64,000 nucleotides of DNA. Origin: Saprospiraceae bacterium. GTDB taxonomy: Bacteria; Bacteroidota; Bacteroidia; Chitinophagales; Saprospiraceae. The notes beneath the pieces are model-generated. The model was not told the origin of the DNA and ran no database searches. It saw only the letters and a list, made by a program, of their open reading frames with translations. A program made the translations under genes and the position numbers. The stretch is taken from positions 62,001 through 126,000 of the forward strand of contig JALSGS010000034.1 in the NCBI GenBank assembly GCA_026982695.1. Direction: 5' to 3'. Positions 53,702-62,326 of this stretch are shown piece by piece; position 1 is the first letter of the stretch, and the number at the start of each line of letters is the position of its first letter.

Positions 53702-55355
53702 CAACTCTATCTTGGACATTCAGCAAAGGTCCAACGTACATGGTACGCCGGCCATGACGAATTTTAAACTCAGATTGCAGCTGCAAAGGAACGCGATAAA
53801 GAGAAGTATCCACAATATACCAGCCAAATTCTCCCGGCACATCGTTCCGCTTCACTATTTGCCCCGTATGAGCCGACAAATAAAAAGAATTAGTTGCGGG
53901 AATCCAGGTCTGCTTGTAAAGCCATAGAGGCTGCTTAGCGGCCGATGCTTTCTGAGCTGTCTCGATTGTAGTAGCACGCACAACTGTACCCCAATCCTCT
54001 CGCAATCTATCGGGCAAGACAAACCAATCAAACCCCAAACGCACTACCAGTAACAATACCACTAAAGCAGGCACTTGAGTGCGTGCTGGCTTTCGCCAAA
54101 TATGCACCGACACCCACACACAAAGGCCGAACAAGATCAACGATTTGGCTATGCGCCATTCTATTTGTGCCAGTCGTTGAGGCATAAAAAGTGGGAGCAA
54201 GGCACCTACACAAGCAAGTACAGCAAAAAGACGCCACACCGCAGCGACCCCTTTGCCGTAAGGCGAATGTTCAACACGCGTTTGGGTATACAAATGGGCA
54301 AAGGGCAAAAACAACAACGGCAAGAACATGAGCAGGTAGCGCGGATATACCTCTACTGAAGCCCAATAAACCCAGATATTGGCCATAAAAACCACTACAA
54401 AATAGCGCATCAGGCGATGCGCCCAAAGCTGCTGCAATGCACCTGGAGCTAAAAGCAACAAACTCATCAATGACCAAGGAAAAAAGTGATAGACCATCTC
54501 AAAAGGGAAAGTAAAGAGATGAATTAGTGTTTTACCCAGTCCGTATTGCACAGCTGTTCGTTTAGCGGATTCTGCAAAAAGCCGTTCGAGCAAAGGTACT
54601 AAAGGCGCCTGTTGGGCATAGGCATAGTAATAGCTACCCAAAGCAACAACTGCCATAAATAAACCAATTCCGTTGGGCAAAGAAATGCCACGCCGCAGCA
54701 TGGTGCCCCATGCTCCCTTCCACGAAAAAGATTGCTCATAGGCTTGCAGTGCAAGACTGGCAGCTAAGGTAAATACCTGAAAAACCAACGCAGGTAATCC
54801 CTTCAACATAAAAGCAATGACAGTAAGGCTCCACGATCCGATAAACATCCACCACCATTGCTGCCGCTCCGTCCAATGAAAAATCCACAGGAAATTGGCA
54901 AATACGACGAGCGAAAAGCAAATATCGATAAGCCCTAAAAGCGAATCCCAAAACAAAATACGCCCGCAAGTAACCACCATAGCTGCTACCCAAAGGGCCT
55001 GATAGCGCGGTACAAAGCGCTGCAAATACACGACACATAATGCGGCATACAACAGCAAAAATACCAGTGTAGGTACGCGTGCTGCCCACTCATTGGGCTG
55101 GCCAAAAAGCCAAAAGGAAAAGGCCAATATCCAATTGTATAATGGCGGTTTGTTCAAATAAGGCTCGCCATTGATGGTAGGCACCACGTAATCACCCGAG
55201 AGCATCATCTCCAGTGCCACATTGGCTCGTATACCTTCATCGCCAATAAACGTCATTAGCCCCAAGTTGATGACTAAGGCAGGCAGCAACAACAAGCCTG
55301 CTAACCACCATAACTGATGAGGCTTGAGGTACAAATAATGCGCTATATTTTTCAT
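53694..55355 (-). CDS. Family 39 glycosyltransferase (ArnT-like membrane protein)
   Basis: 553 residues, about a dozen hydrophobic helices. The first periplasmic loop holds DEGIRANVALEM and the conserved LNKPPLYNW, as in ArnT/PMT-type transferases that use polyprenyl-phosphate sugars. Target (lipid A, protein or glycan) not determinable, although lpxK and a flippase are a few kb away. First gene of a two-gene operon with the GT2. An exact -7 box lies 21-28 bp upstream. Confidence 0.88.
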   Translation of the reverse strand: MKNIAHYLYLKPHQLWWLAGLLLLPALVINLGLMTFIGDEGIRANVALEMMLSGDYVVPTINGEPYLNKPPLYNWILAFSFWLFGQPNEWAARVPTLVFLLLYAALCVVYLQRFVPRYQALWVAAMVVTCGRILFWDSLLGLIDICFSLVVFANFLWIFHWTERQQWWWMFIGSWSLTVIAFMLKGLPALVFQVFTLAASLALQAYEQSFSWKGAWGTMLRRGISLPNGIGLFMAVVALGSYYYAYAQQAPLVPLLERLFAESAKRTAVQYGLGKTLIHLFTFPFEMVYHFFPWSLMSLLLLAPGALQQLWAHRLMRYFVVVFMANIWVYWASVEVYPRYLLMFLPLLFLPFAHLYTQTRVEHSPYGKGVAAVWRLFAVLACVGALLPLFMPQRLAQIEWRIAKSLILFGLCVWVSVHIWRKPARTQVPALVVLLLVVRLGFDWFVLPDRLREDWGTVVRATTIETAQKASAAKQPLWLYKQTWIPATNSFYLSAHTGQIVKRNDVPGEFGWYIVDTSLYRVPLQLQSEFKIRHGRRTMYVGPLLNVQDRVDD

Positions 55356-55375
55356 AAGATTGTGGAAAATTGGCG

Positions 55376-55383
55376 CAAAAATA
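55376..55383 (-). promoter_or_regulatory. Candidate -7 box for the GT39-GT2 operon
   Basis: Minus-strand TATTTTTG matches TAnnTTTG exactly, predicting a leader of about 15 nt. Confidence 0.55.
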
Positions 55384-55422
55384 GAGAAAGCCCTTTCGAT
55401 CGTTTTCCTAAATCCACATCAT

Positions 55423-56076
55423 ATGCACACTTGCAGCACTGGAAAAGAAAAGCCAATAGCCCTATTTTCAAAGACATTTTTGTTGATATGCAGCTTCTTT
55501 GCAACAAGTGCACATGCACAAATCCACACCGCACCCGATGGGTGGAAAGAATTGCACAATTCGGAGTGTATCCGCCTCGATATTCGCTATGCCACTGCGC
55601 ACAACTTCACCAAAAAGAAAATATACCCTTGTGGCCGATGCTTCCTCAAGGAAGAAGCCGTTACAGCACTCAACCAAGTGGCACGGCAGCTCGAGCAGCA
55701 AGGATACGGCCTGCTGCTATTCGATTGCTATCGCCCTTTGCCTGCACAGTGGAAGCTTTGGGAAATCGTGTCCGATCCCCGCTACGTGGCTGATCCCAGA
55801 AAAGGCTCCATGCACAATCGAGGAATTGCCGTCGATCTCACCCTCTACGATCTGCATACAGGCAAAGCTATAGATATGGGCACACCATACGATTTCTTTG
55901 GTCCACAAGCCCATAGCAACTGTACAGACCTGCCCGAACAGGTACTTCAGCATCGAAAAATTTTGGCACAAGCCATGAAAAGTGCTGGATTTGAAGGTAT
56001 TGCCACAGAATGGTGGCATTTTTCTCTCCGACAAGTGCAAGCCCCTCTTGCACAATGGGAATGGATTTGCCCGTAG
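55423..56076 (+). CDS. D-alanyl-D-alanine dipeptidase, VanX/DdpX type (M15)
   Basis: 217 residues from MHTCSTGKEK, with a possible signal sequence ending ..FFATSAHAQ. Zinc site motif SMHNRGIAVDLTL (SxHxxGxAxD) and the second half EWWHF are both intact, as are FDCYRPLPAQWK and YPCGRCFL. It hydrolyses D-Ala-D-Ala; with a signal peptide it would act in the periplasm on peptidoglycan fragments rather than in vancomycin resistance. No vanH or vanA-like gene is present. The Met at 55360 is less likely because it would overlap the divergent promoter region. Confidence 0.9.
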   Translation: MHTCSTGKEKPIALFSKTFLLICSFFATSAHAQIHTAPDGWKELHNSECIRLDIRYATAHNFTKKKIYPCGRCFLKEEAVTALNQVARQLEQQGYGLLLFDCYRPLPAQWKLWEIVSDPRYVADPRKGSMHNRGIAVDLTLYDLHTGKAIDMGTPYDFFGPQAHSNCTDLPEQVLQHRKILAQAMKSAGFEGIATEWWHFSLRQVQAPLAQWEWICP

Positions 56077-56114
56077 GCCTTTGGGCAAACGCATGGCACA
56101 AATATTGAATCAGC

Positions 56115-56144
56115 TTGGACGCATCCACACAATGCATATATTTG
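56115..56144 (+). promoter_or_regulatory. Candidate promoter of the MoxR gene
   Basis: TTG (56115-56117), 19 nt, then TATATTTG (56137-56144): both halves of the Bacteroidota consensus with good spacing. The predicted leader is about 100 nt and includes a short hairpin CAGATG-CAAAA-CATCTG. Confidence 0.6.
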
Positions 56145-56250
56145 CTCGTTGCACGTACAGATGCAAAACATCTGCACCAACATAGCGTTGGGTCTAAGCA
56201 ATAAGATTCCCCTATAATTTTCTTCAACTACAATCCGAACCCAAAAGACG

Positions 56251-57222
56251 ATGAGTCAGACCACGTTTAAATCAGATGTAGAGGCCGTAGATGCACTGGC
56301 ACAATCGTACAAAGATCTCAAGGCAGAAATAGGCAAAGTAATCGTAGGACAAGATCAGGTGGTCAAAACTGTGATTATCTCGCTATTCAGCAATGGCCAT
56401 AGCTTGCTCGTAGGTGTACCAGGACTAGCCAAGACGCTATTAGTTAGTACAATTGCCGAAGTACTAGATTTGGACTTCAAACGCATTCAATTTACTCCTG
56501 ATCTAATGCCTTCCGACATTACAGGATCGGAGATCCTGGATGAAGACCGTCATTTTCGATTCAATAAAGGGCCACTGTTTGCCAACATCATCCTGGCCGA
56601 TGAGATCAACCGTACTCCACCAAAAACTCAGGCAGCGCTGCTTGAAGCTATGCAAGAACGCGCCGTCACAGTAGCGGGTACACGGCACCCTTTACCCGAA
56701 CCTTTCTTCGTATTAGCTACACAAAACCCCATCGAGCAAGAAGGTACTTATCCACTGCCAGAAGCTCAGCTCGACCGCTTTATGTTCAATATCCCACTGG
56801 ACTACCCCTCTTATAAAGAAGAGGTAGAGATCGTCAAGCAAACCACTGTGCTTAAAACACATACGCTCAAGCACGTACTTACCGGCCCGGAAATTCTCAA
56901 CTTTCAAAAGGTCATTCGCAAGGTACCGGTATCAGATCACGTATTGGAATATGCCGTCTCCTTAGCCGTCAAAACACGTCCCAACACGCCTCAGGCTACC
57001 GAAGTGGTTAATAACTACATCTCTTGGGGTGCAGGACCTCGCGCATCGCAATATTTGGTATTAGGTGCTAAATGCCATGCAGCCATTAATGGAAAATATG
57101 CGCCGGATGAGGAAGATGTACAAGCAATTGCACCCTATGTCCTGCGACATCGCATTGTGCGCAATTACAAGGCTGAGGCAGAAGGTATTAGTGAAGAAGA
57201 TATCATCAAAAGCCTATTTTAA
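56251..57222 (+). CDS. MoxR-family AAA+ ATPase
   Basis: 323 residues. Walker A GVPGLAKT, Walker B ILADEINR, the MoxR-specific QFTPDLMPSDITG, sensor 1 ATQNPIEQEGTYPLPEAQLDRFMF and a helical lid domain. MoxR proteins assist assembly of partner proteins with von Willebrand A domains (DUF58, BatA/BatB). None of those partners follows here; the next gene is convergent ctaA. The 178 bp downstream gap (57223-57400) shows no gene. Confidence 0.93.
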   Translation: MSQTTFKSDVEAVDALAQSYKDLKAEIGKVIVGQDQVVKTVIISLFSNGHSLLVGVPGLAKTLLVSTIAEVLDLDFKRIQFTPDLMPSDITGSEILDEDRHFRFNKGPLFANIILADEINRTPPKTQAALLEAMQERAVTVAGTRHPLPEPFFVLATQNPIEQEGTYPLPEAQLDRFMFNIPLDYPSYKEEVEIVKQTTVLKTHTLKHVLTGPEILNFQKVIRKVPVSDHVLEYAVSLAVKTRPNTPQATEVVNNYISWGAGPRASQYLVLGAKCHAAINGKYAPDEEDVQAIAPYVLRHRIVRNYKAEAEGISEEDIIKSLF

Positions 57223-57400
57223 GCCCATTATTTTCCCTCAGCAGAGAAGCACGGTGAGGTGTCCCTTAGCATCAGGATAGGTGCCAATATCTACAGCTAC
57301 TCGACATGCCACTAGCTACCTTATCTCGCTACCTCGGAGTAGGTTGTGCAGTGCTCATACTGCTCCCTTTTCGAGGGTACCCACACAACTGCCTCAGTCG

Positions 57401-58489
57401 TCACTGCGATTGGTCAGGTACATCGCTAAGTGTGTAACTCAAAAATAGCGCAGCAGCTAAAGTGAGTAGTGCACCACCTTGGTGCACTACCCCCCAAAAC
57501 ACTGGTACGCGACCCACACAATTGATTACCGTAATGATGCCCAAGCTAAACTGTACGATCAACATGCCATATAACCATCGGCTACGCTCCGCTAACAACA
57601 TAGGGGCTTGCAAGCGACGCAACTTTACATGCCAAATAGCTGCAAACACCAACAAGCCCCACGCCATAGCACGGTGCAGCAATTGCACAACAGCTTTTAT
57701 GGCCCTAGCAGGTTCATAATCGACAAAACGCTGCCAGTGTAAGTCAGATGTAGTAGTAAGTGCCTCCCAAAAAGCACTGCCGCGAATGAAAAGGGGGAAA
57801 TGCGGATGGATTAGCCCCGCACGCATGCCTGCCATCAAACCACCTAAAGCAATTTGAGCGCCTATCAAGCTTACCACTAACCACGCCAAACGCCGAAAGT
57901 ATGGCTGCTTTGGGAAACGCACAGCTGGTGGCCTTGCCGCCAATAGCCATGTCCAAAATAGATAGCCAAATAGTATAGTGGCTATCGACAAGTGTATGAC
58001 TAACTTGTAGGCACTGACCCATGTACGCTGATCATTGTGCAGCCCACTTTTGACCATGATCCATCCAAATACAGCAGCCAATGACGCCAACAGAATCACT
58101 ATAGCTAAGCGCTTTAAAAGCCACTTTGGCAACAGATTTTTCCAAAAAAACCACAAAAAAGGCAACATGAATACAACCCCCATTAGGCGTGCCCACAACC
58201 GGTGCACATATTCCCAGAAGTATATGTACTTGAATTCTTGTAAGCTCATACCCCGATGAAGTGTCTCATACTGCTTGCGAGCGGCTTCCTTGTACTTAGC
58301 AAACGCTTCTTCCCATTCAGCTGTGCTTAGAGGTGGCAGTGTCCCCTGAATAACTGCCCATTCTGTAATGGAAAGTCCCGAATCCGTAAGCCGAGTGATA
58401 CCACCAAGCACTACTTGGAAAAAGACCATGATGACGCCAGCCAACAGCCAAATGCGGACAGCACGAGGAAGTGGTTTAAATGTAGACAT
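57401..58489 (-). CDS. ctaA: Heme A synthase (COX15/CtaA)
   Basis: About 362 residues with eight hydrophobic helices in two related four-helix halves. GGITRLTDSGLSITEW in the first half and conserved His in EYVHRLWARLMG and QLLHRAMAWGLL are the haem ligand regions; NCVGRVPVFWGVVHQGGALL is near the end. It oxidises haem O to haem A for cytochrome oxidase, implying aerobic respiration. The start is at MSTFKPL; MAHTMST (58501) is possible. ctaB is not adjacent. An exact -7 box lies 101-108 bp upstream, inside the putative origin region. Confidence 0.93.
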   Translation of the reverse strand: MSTFKPLPRAVRIWLLAGVIMVFFQVVLGGITRLTDSGLSITEWAVIQGTLPPLSTAEWEEAFAKYKEAARKQYETLHRGMSLQEFKYIYFWEYVHRLWARLMGVVFMLPFLWFFWKNLLPKWLLKRLAIVILLASLAAVFGWIMVKSGLHNDQRTWVSAYKLVIHLSIATILFGYLFWTWLLAARPPAVRFPKQPYFRRLAWLVVSLIGAQIALGGLMAGMRAGLIHPHFPLFIRGSAFWEALTTTSDLHWQRFVDYEPARAIKAVVQLLHRAMAWGLLVFAAIWHVKLRRLQAPMLLAERSRWLYGMLIVQFSLGIITVINCVGRVPVFWGVVHQGGALLTLAAALFLSYTLSDVPDQSQ

Positions 58490-58589
58490 CGTATGTGCCA
58501 TTTAAACTATCTATAATTTACGGCAAACGGCACAAGCACGCTTCGCAATATTGCACATCGTTGTGTCGTCTACCTCAAGTTGGGGCTTG

Positions 58590-58597
58590 CAAAGGTA
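58590..58597 (-). promoter_or_regulatory. Candidate -7 box for ctaA
   Basis: Minus-strand TACCTTTG matches TAnnTTTG exactly, predicting a leader of about 95 nt. Confidence 0.45.
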
Positions 58598-58844
58598 TGT
58601 GCTTTGCAATTCTGAATAATGCTACGTTTTTGTTTGTTCCTCATACCACCAAGTTGTGCTTACTCATTCGGCTACATAATGAATGTAGTTTTTTTTAATA
58701 AAAAGATCAACATCGTCACTAAGACTGTGAATTGGTGAGTAAAAAATAGCTGCAACCTTTGCAAAAATGAAACCGTGTATAAATGGGTCCAATTTTCACA
58801 TGACTTACACAGTCTACTCTACTAAAAATCAGACAAATGGCATT

Positions 58845-58853
58845 TTATACACA
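58845..58853 (+). other. DnaA-box match
   Basis: TTATACACA fits the TTATnCACA consensus exactly; it lies near the middle of the putative origin. Confidence 0.6.
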
Positions 58854-58981
58854 CTGGCGAGGATAAGTGTACTTTTGAAAATTTTTTTGTGATCTTACTG
58901 GGCATAACCTTGATCTTTCAAGGTGAAAGAGTGGTAGTAAGTTTGGAAAAATCCCGACTTCTTGTCCAAAAGCTCTTTACT

Positions 58982-58990
58982 TGTGAATAA
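58982..58990 (-). other. DnaA-box match
   Basis: TTATTCACA on the minus strand, an exact TTATnCACA match in opposite orientation to the site at 58845. Confidence 0.6.
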
Positions 58991-59242
58991 GTACACTTTT
59001 TTCCCCGACTACATCCACAACTTGGCGTGAAGATTTTTTGTGTCACATCGCTGATTTTCATCGCACCATTGAGCGAAAAAAATTGGATGTGGAAAGAGAT
59101 GGACGAACCAATTTGTTCCTTTTGAAGAGGTATTTTGTTGTGAGCAGTGGAATTGAAAAATGTGAATACCTTGAAAGACAAATCATTGAGTAGTACACGT
59201 ACAACAAAGTGTACACCTCTAACCAACAAAAGAAGGTAACAA

Positions 59243-59935
59243 ATGTGTGGTAGATTATCCTTTGTAGCAAGTAAAAACCAAATAGAGCAAGCGTTGCCCT
59301 TTGTAGAGATACCTCCTCACTTGCGTATCAGCTACAACATTGCACCTAATCAGCATACTTACGTAGTGGCCAATGATACACCTACTCGCTTGCAAAACAT
59401 TGCATGGGGGTTGGTACCTTCTTGGTGGAACGGAACACATAAGCCAGTACGGCCGATCAATGCACGTGCAGAGGGCATTGCAGCCAAACCTTCCTTTCGC
59501 ATTCCCATACGCAAGCAGCGGTGTGTGGTGTTGGCTGATAGCTTTTACGAATGGCGCAAATCGGGGAGGCGCAAATTGCCTTATCGCGTTTTTGCGCGTG
59601 ATGGCAGATTGCTGCTGATGGGAGGGATCTGGGACATATGGCATCAGGCGGGGAGTAGCTATCCACACAAGAGTTTTGCCATTGTTACGACAAGTGCTAA
59701 TAAGGAACTCTCCTATCTACACGATCGCATGCCTTTTTTGTTGCTCAGTACCGAACAGGTCCAGTTATGGCTATCAGATCTACCACTTGAAGAGGTGCTT
59801 GCCATGTTGCAACCAGCACCTGATGGTTGGTTGCGCATGTATCGAGTCAGTGATCAAGTCAATAACTACCAATTTGATGACCCCACTTGTCATGAACCTG
59901 TACCTGAAGATCGCGACCTGTTTTCACAAACTTAG
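59243..59935 (+). CDS. yedK: SOS response-associated peptidase family (SRAP, YedK/HMCES type)
   Basis: 230 residues. The N terminus MCGRLSF exposes the catalytic Cys2, which forms a thiazolidine link with abasic sites in single-stranded DNA. Supporting motifs are YNIAPNQ, WGLVPSWW, INARAEG, DSFYEW with the conserved Glu and HDRMPFLL. It protects abasic sites at replication forks; its position beside the putative origin is noted without functional claim. G/T-rich coding strand, unlike plus-strand genes to the left. Its stop overlaps that of convergent lpxK by 4 bp. Confidence 0.95.
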   Translation: MCGRLSFVASKNQIEQALPFVEIPPHLRISYNIAPNQHTYVVANDTPTRLQNIAWGLVPSWWNGTHKPVRPINARAEGIAAKPSFRIPIRKQRCVVLADSFYEWRKSGRRKLPYRVFARDGRLLLMGGIWDIWHQAGSSYPHKSFAIVTTSANKELSYLHDRMPFLLLSTEQVQLWLSDLPLEEVLAMLQPAPDGWLRMYRVSDQVNNYQFDDPTCHEPVPEDRDLFSQT

Positions 59936-60999
59936 ACTTTGAAGTCGAGTAGGAATTGTTTAATACGTGCATCAAAATGGGCTCCTTGATCGAATAGAAA
60001 ACTTACCTCTACAGGTAGCACAAAAATGGGTAGCTGCTTTTCAAGTATAAACTGGCGATGCAGCTCGAGGCGTACGGCATCTTTTTCGGTAGTGATTATG
60101 AGGTGGGGTTTTGGAGTGCGTACTCGAAATAGTCGATCGAGTTGCCCCATGTCGTAATTGCTGAAATAGTGGTGGTCGGCAAAGGTGAATGTGATTGCAC
60201 TTTGCACTTGTGCTTCCAAATATTGGAGCAGATAGTCTGTATTGGCTATAGCTGAGAGGAGTACTACGTGAAGATGCGGTTGCAAGCTAATGCGTTGTTG
60301 AGGATTGAATAGGTAATAGGGCGAGCCATAGCGATAAGTACTGAAAAACAGCTGTTGATGAGGGGATAGTTTTAATTCTTTTTCAAAGAATGAGGCATCT
60401 GATGGTGAGAGGGAGGCGGGGCACTTGGTAGCAATTACGATATCTGCACGCTGTGAAGCACATGGCCATTCGCGCAGACGCCCCACAGGCAAAAGCCAAT
60501 CGCGCGTCCAAGGTCGGTTGTATTCGGTGAGCAAAATATTGAGCCCAGGTTTTACAGCTCTGTGCTGATAGGCATCATCCAAGAGGATTACTTGCAATTC
60601 CGGATGTGATTTGAGCAGCTGAGGAATGGCCAACGCGCGTTCTTCTGCTACTGCGACGACCACTTGGGGAAATTTTCGCTTGTATTGAAGCGACTCATCC
60701 CCGACTGTACGCGCATTGTCACGAGCGGAAACAATGCGAAAGCCACGTGTTTGGCGTTTGTATCCTCTGCTCAAGATACCCACTTGAAGGTAAGGATGCA
60801 GCAGGCGAATGAGGTATTCTACATGAGGCGTTTTGCCCGACCCGCCTACTGAGAGGTTGCCCACTGCGATAATGGGCAAGTCGAACTGTACACTTTTTAA
60901 CAATCCGCGATCCCAGGCCAATTGATACAAATAGGATCCCAGGCCATAAAGCAGAGAAAAGGGAAAGAGCAATACGCGCAATAACCAACTCTGTACCAT
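59932..60999 (-). CDS. lpxK: Tetraacyldisaccharide 4'-kinase
   Basis: Phosphorylates the lipid A precursor at the inner membrane. 355 residues from MVQSWLLRVLLFPFSLLYG, the N-terminal membrane helix; P-loop GNLSVGGSGKTPH follows (~47-59), then LSRGYKR, VGDESLQYKRKFP, LLDDAYQHR and TTEKDAVRL. The ATG at 60999 is preferred over 61008 because an exact -7 box (61006-61013) covers the latter. It indicates a lipid A-containing outer membrane. Third gene after the flippase and DUF2851 genes on the same strand. Confidence 0.95.
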   Translation of the reverse strand: MVQSWLLRVLLFPFSLLYGLGSYLYQLAWDRGLLKSVQFDLPIIAVGNLSVGGSGKTPHVEYLIRLLHPYLQVGILSRGYKRQTRGFRIVSARDNARTVGDESLQYKRKFPQVVVAVAEERALAIPQLLKSHPELQVILLDDAYQHRAVKPGLNILLTEYNRPWTRDWLLPVGRLREWPCASQRADIVIATKCPASLSPSDASFFEKELKLSPHQQLFFSTYRYGSPYYLFNPQQRISLQPHLHVVLLSAIANTDYLLQYLEAQVQSAITFTFADHHYFSNYDMGQLDRLFRVRTPKPHLIITTEKDAVRLELHRQFILEKQLPIFVLPVEVSFLFDQGAHFDARIKQFLLDFKV

Positions 61000-61005
61000 A
61001 GTACG

Positions 61006-61013
61006 CAAAGGTA
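61006..61013 (-). promoter_or_regulatory. Candidate -7 box directly before lpxK
   Basis: Minus-strand TACCTTTG matches TAnnTTTG exactly, but only 6 nt separate it from the ATG at 60999. If used, the transcript would be leaderless or nearly so; chance occurrence is possible. Confidence 0.3.
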
Positions 61014-61029
61014 CAAGCTCGCACTTTTA

Positions 61030-62298
61030 TCAGAGCAGATTGGCGCCAATGGCACATTCGAGGCATCGGAAATTTTGGCAGTACTTGTTGTGCAGTTCAA
61101 TAAGGGCTTGAGAGTCGAAGGCTGATTGTGCGTGCATGCCTATCTGATGCCATTGACGTATCAGCCGATTGCGTTCAGCTGGTAGCTCCATGAGCCATTG
61201 TAAAGCCCGTTTTTGCAAACGAGTATCGTCCTTGTACTTTCCATATACGAAAAGAAAGGGTGCAAGCCCGTTGATGATGAGTAAGTGCAGCATGGCTTTG
61301 CCCGGTTTGCCAATTTGTTTTGGGGCAGTAGTATCAAATGTATAATGCGTCTGCCACCATTCGGAGACTTCTACTTGTAGTAGTTGAGCCAAATCAGCTA
61401 TACTTTTCGCTTCTGCAAAGTGGCGAAAAAGAGGATAGACATTTACGACAAGTGCTGCTAGCTGGGCAATGCGCAAGGTGGGAAAGTTGAGTGGGCGCAT
61501 GCGCATAAATTGCCACATGCCAGGGGGCATAGGCTCCAATTGGTGTTTCTTTTGTAGAAACCGGTATTCGCGTTGTAAGTGCAGCGGATAATCTTCATCA
61601 AATCGACGAGTTAACAATCCTGCTTGGCCAAAGAGCAGTGCCTCCACTTGCAAGGGTGCATGTCGGTAATGGGCCAGCAAGCGAAGAGGAGCTACCCGAC
61701 CTAGCCACTCGAATGCAGCTGCATTGTGTTTGGTGCCCCATGCACGCAATAACCACTGGTAAAAGGCTTCTTCCCAATCCGAATGGGTGTAGACAAGCAA
61801 AGATTCAATGTGCGTTGCTCGCGTTTCGAGACGCGCTACAGCCATCCGTTCTATCCATGCAGTGCGTATAAGGGAGGAAACTTGAGGCAATTGTGCAGCA
61901 CAGGGGATCCAACCTTTATGGTGCATTAACTGGTAATACTTGTCAACAAGTGAGTGGTGTAAGCGCCTTTGTAATTCCAAAGTGGGAATGGGCTGGCCAT
62001 GAGGGTCGTAAATGGGTGCATCAGCAGTATGTACTACGTGTAAAATGACGTTTTGGTAGCGCGGATCGTTTTGGTGGTTGTGCTTGAGCCAATCGGAAGC
62101 GCGTACGTGTATTTCCACATTTCCGGCCCATAATGTACGGTCAATTCGAATTCGGGCATTGAAAAAATCGGGACCTTGATGGGTGGTATTGTGCTGCCCA
62201 GGGTGAATGATGTACAATGGCTGACCATCCGTAGTGCATAGCTCGGTATGGTCAAAACGACGCGTCCGCCATGCAAAATGGAGCAGGTCTTCTTTCAT
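61030..62298 (-). CDS. DUF2851 family protein
   Basis: 422 residues, soluble. Starts MKEDLLHFAWRTRRFD and contains GQHNTTHQGPDFFNARI, WAGNVEIHVRASDW and NVILHVVH, the conserved N-terminal block of DUF2851, whose Asp/Glu pattern recalls nuclease-like folds (inference). Four Cys close together at the C terminus (YCQNFRCLECAIG) could bind metal. Function unknown. It lies 28 bp after the flippase and 30 bp before lpxK. Confidence 0.85.
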   Translation of the reverse strand: MKEDLLHFAWRTRRFDHTELCTTDGQPLYIIHPGQHNTTHQGPDFFNARIRIDRTLWAGNVEIHVRASDWLKHNHQNDPRYQNVILHVVHTADAPIYDPHGQPIPTLELQRRLHHSLVDKYYQLMHHKGWIPCAAQLPQVSSLIRTAWIERMAVARLETRATHIESLLVYTHSDWEEAFYQWLLRAWGTKHNAAAFEWLGRVAPLRLLAHYRHAPLQVEALLFGQAGLLTRRFDEDYPLHLQREYRFLQKKHQLEPMPPGMWQFMRMRPLNFPTLRIAQLAALVVNVYPLFRHFAEAKSIADLAQLLQVEVSEWWQTHYTFDTTAPKQIGKPGKAMLHLLIINGLAPFLFVYGKYKDDTRLQKRALQWLMELPAERNRLIRQWHQIGMHAQSAFDSQALIELHNKYCQNFRCLECAIGANLL

Positions 62299-62326
62299 GG
62301 TTTTAGGTGTTGGAAAGGAAATCAGA

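Larger units (their letters stand above)
58502..59242. other. Putative chromosomal replication origin (oriC)
   Basis: 741 bp without a credible gene, the longest such stretch here. It has two exact TTATnCACA DnaA-box matches (TTATACACA at 58845-58853, plus strand; TTATTCACA at 58982-58990, minus strand) and two with one mismatch (58774-58782 and 59161-59169, both minus). AT-rich tracts lie at about 58688-58707 and 58875-58892. AAGTGTACTT at 58865 and its reverse complement AAGTACACTT at 58989 form a wide inverted pair. Plus-strand composition changes from C-rich on the left to G-rich on the right across this gap. dnaA is not adjacent. Confidence 0.65.

Noticed and set aside
55423-56076. Vancomycin resistance determinant
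   Set aside because: The VanX-type dipeptidase has a putative signal peptide and no vanH, vanA or vanRS neighbours, so a peptidoglycan turnover role is more likely.
58918-59270. Minus-strand ORFs (about 103 and 70 codons) in the ctaA-SRAP gap
   Set aside because: No family features, they overlap each other in different frames and run into the SRAP start. The region is better explained as a non-coding origin.
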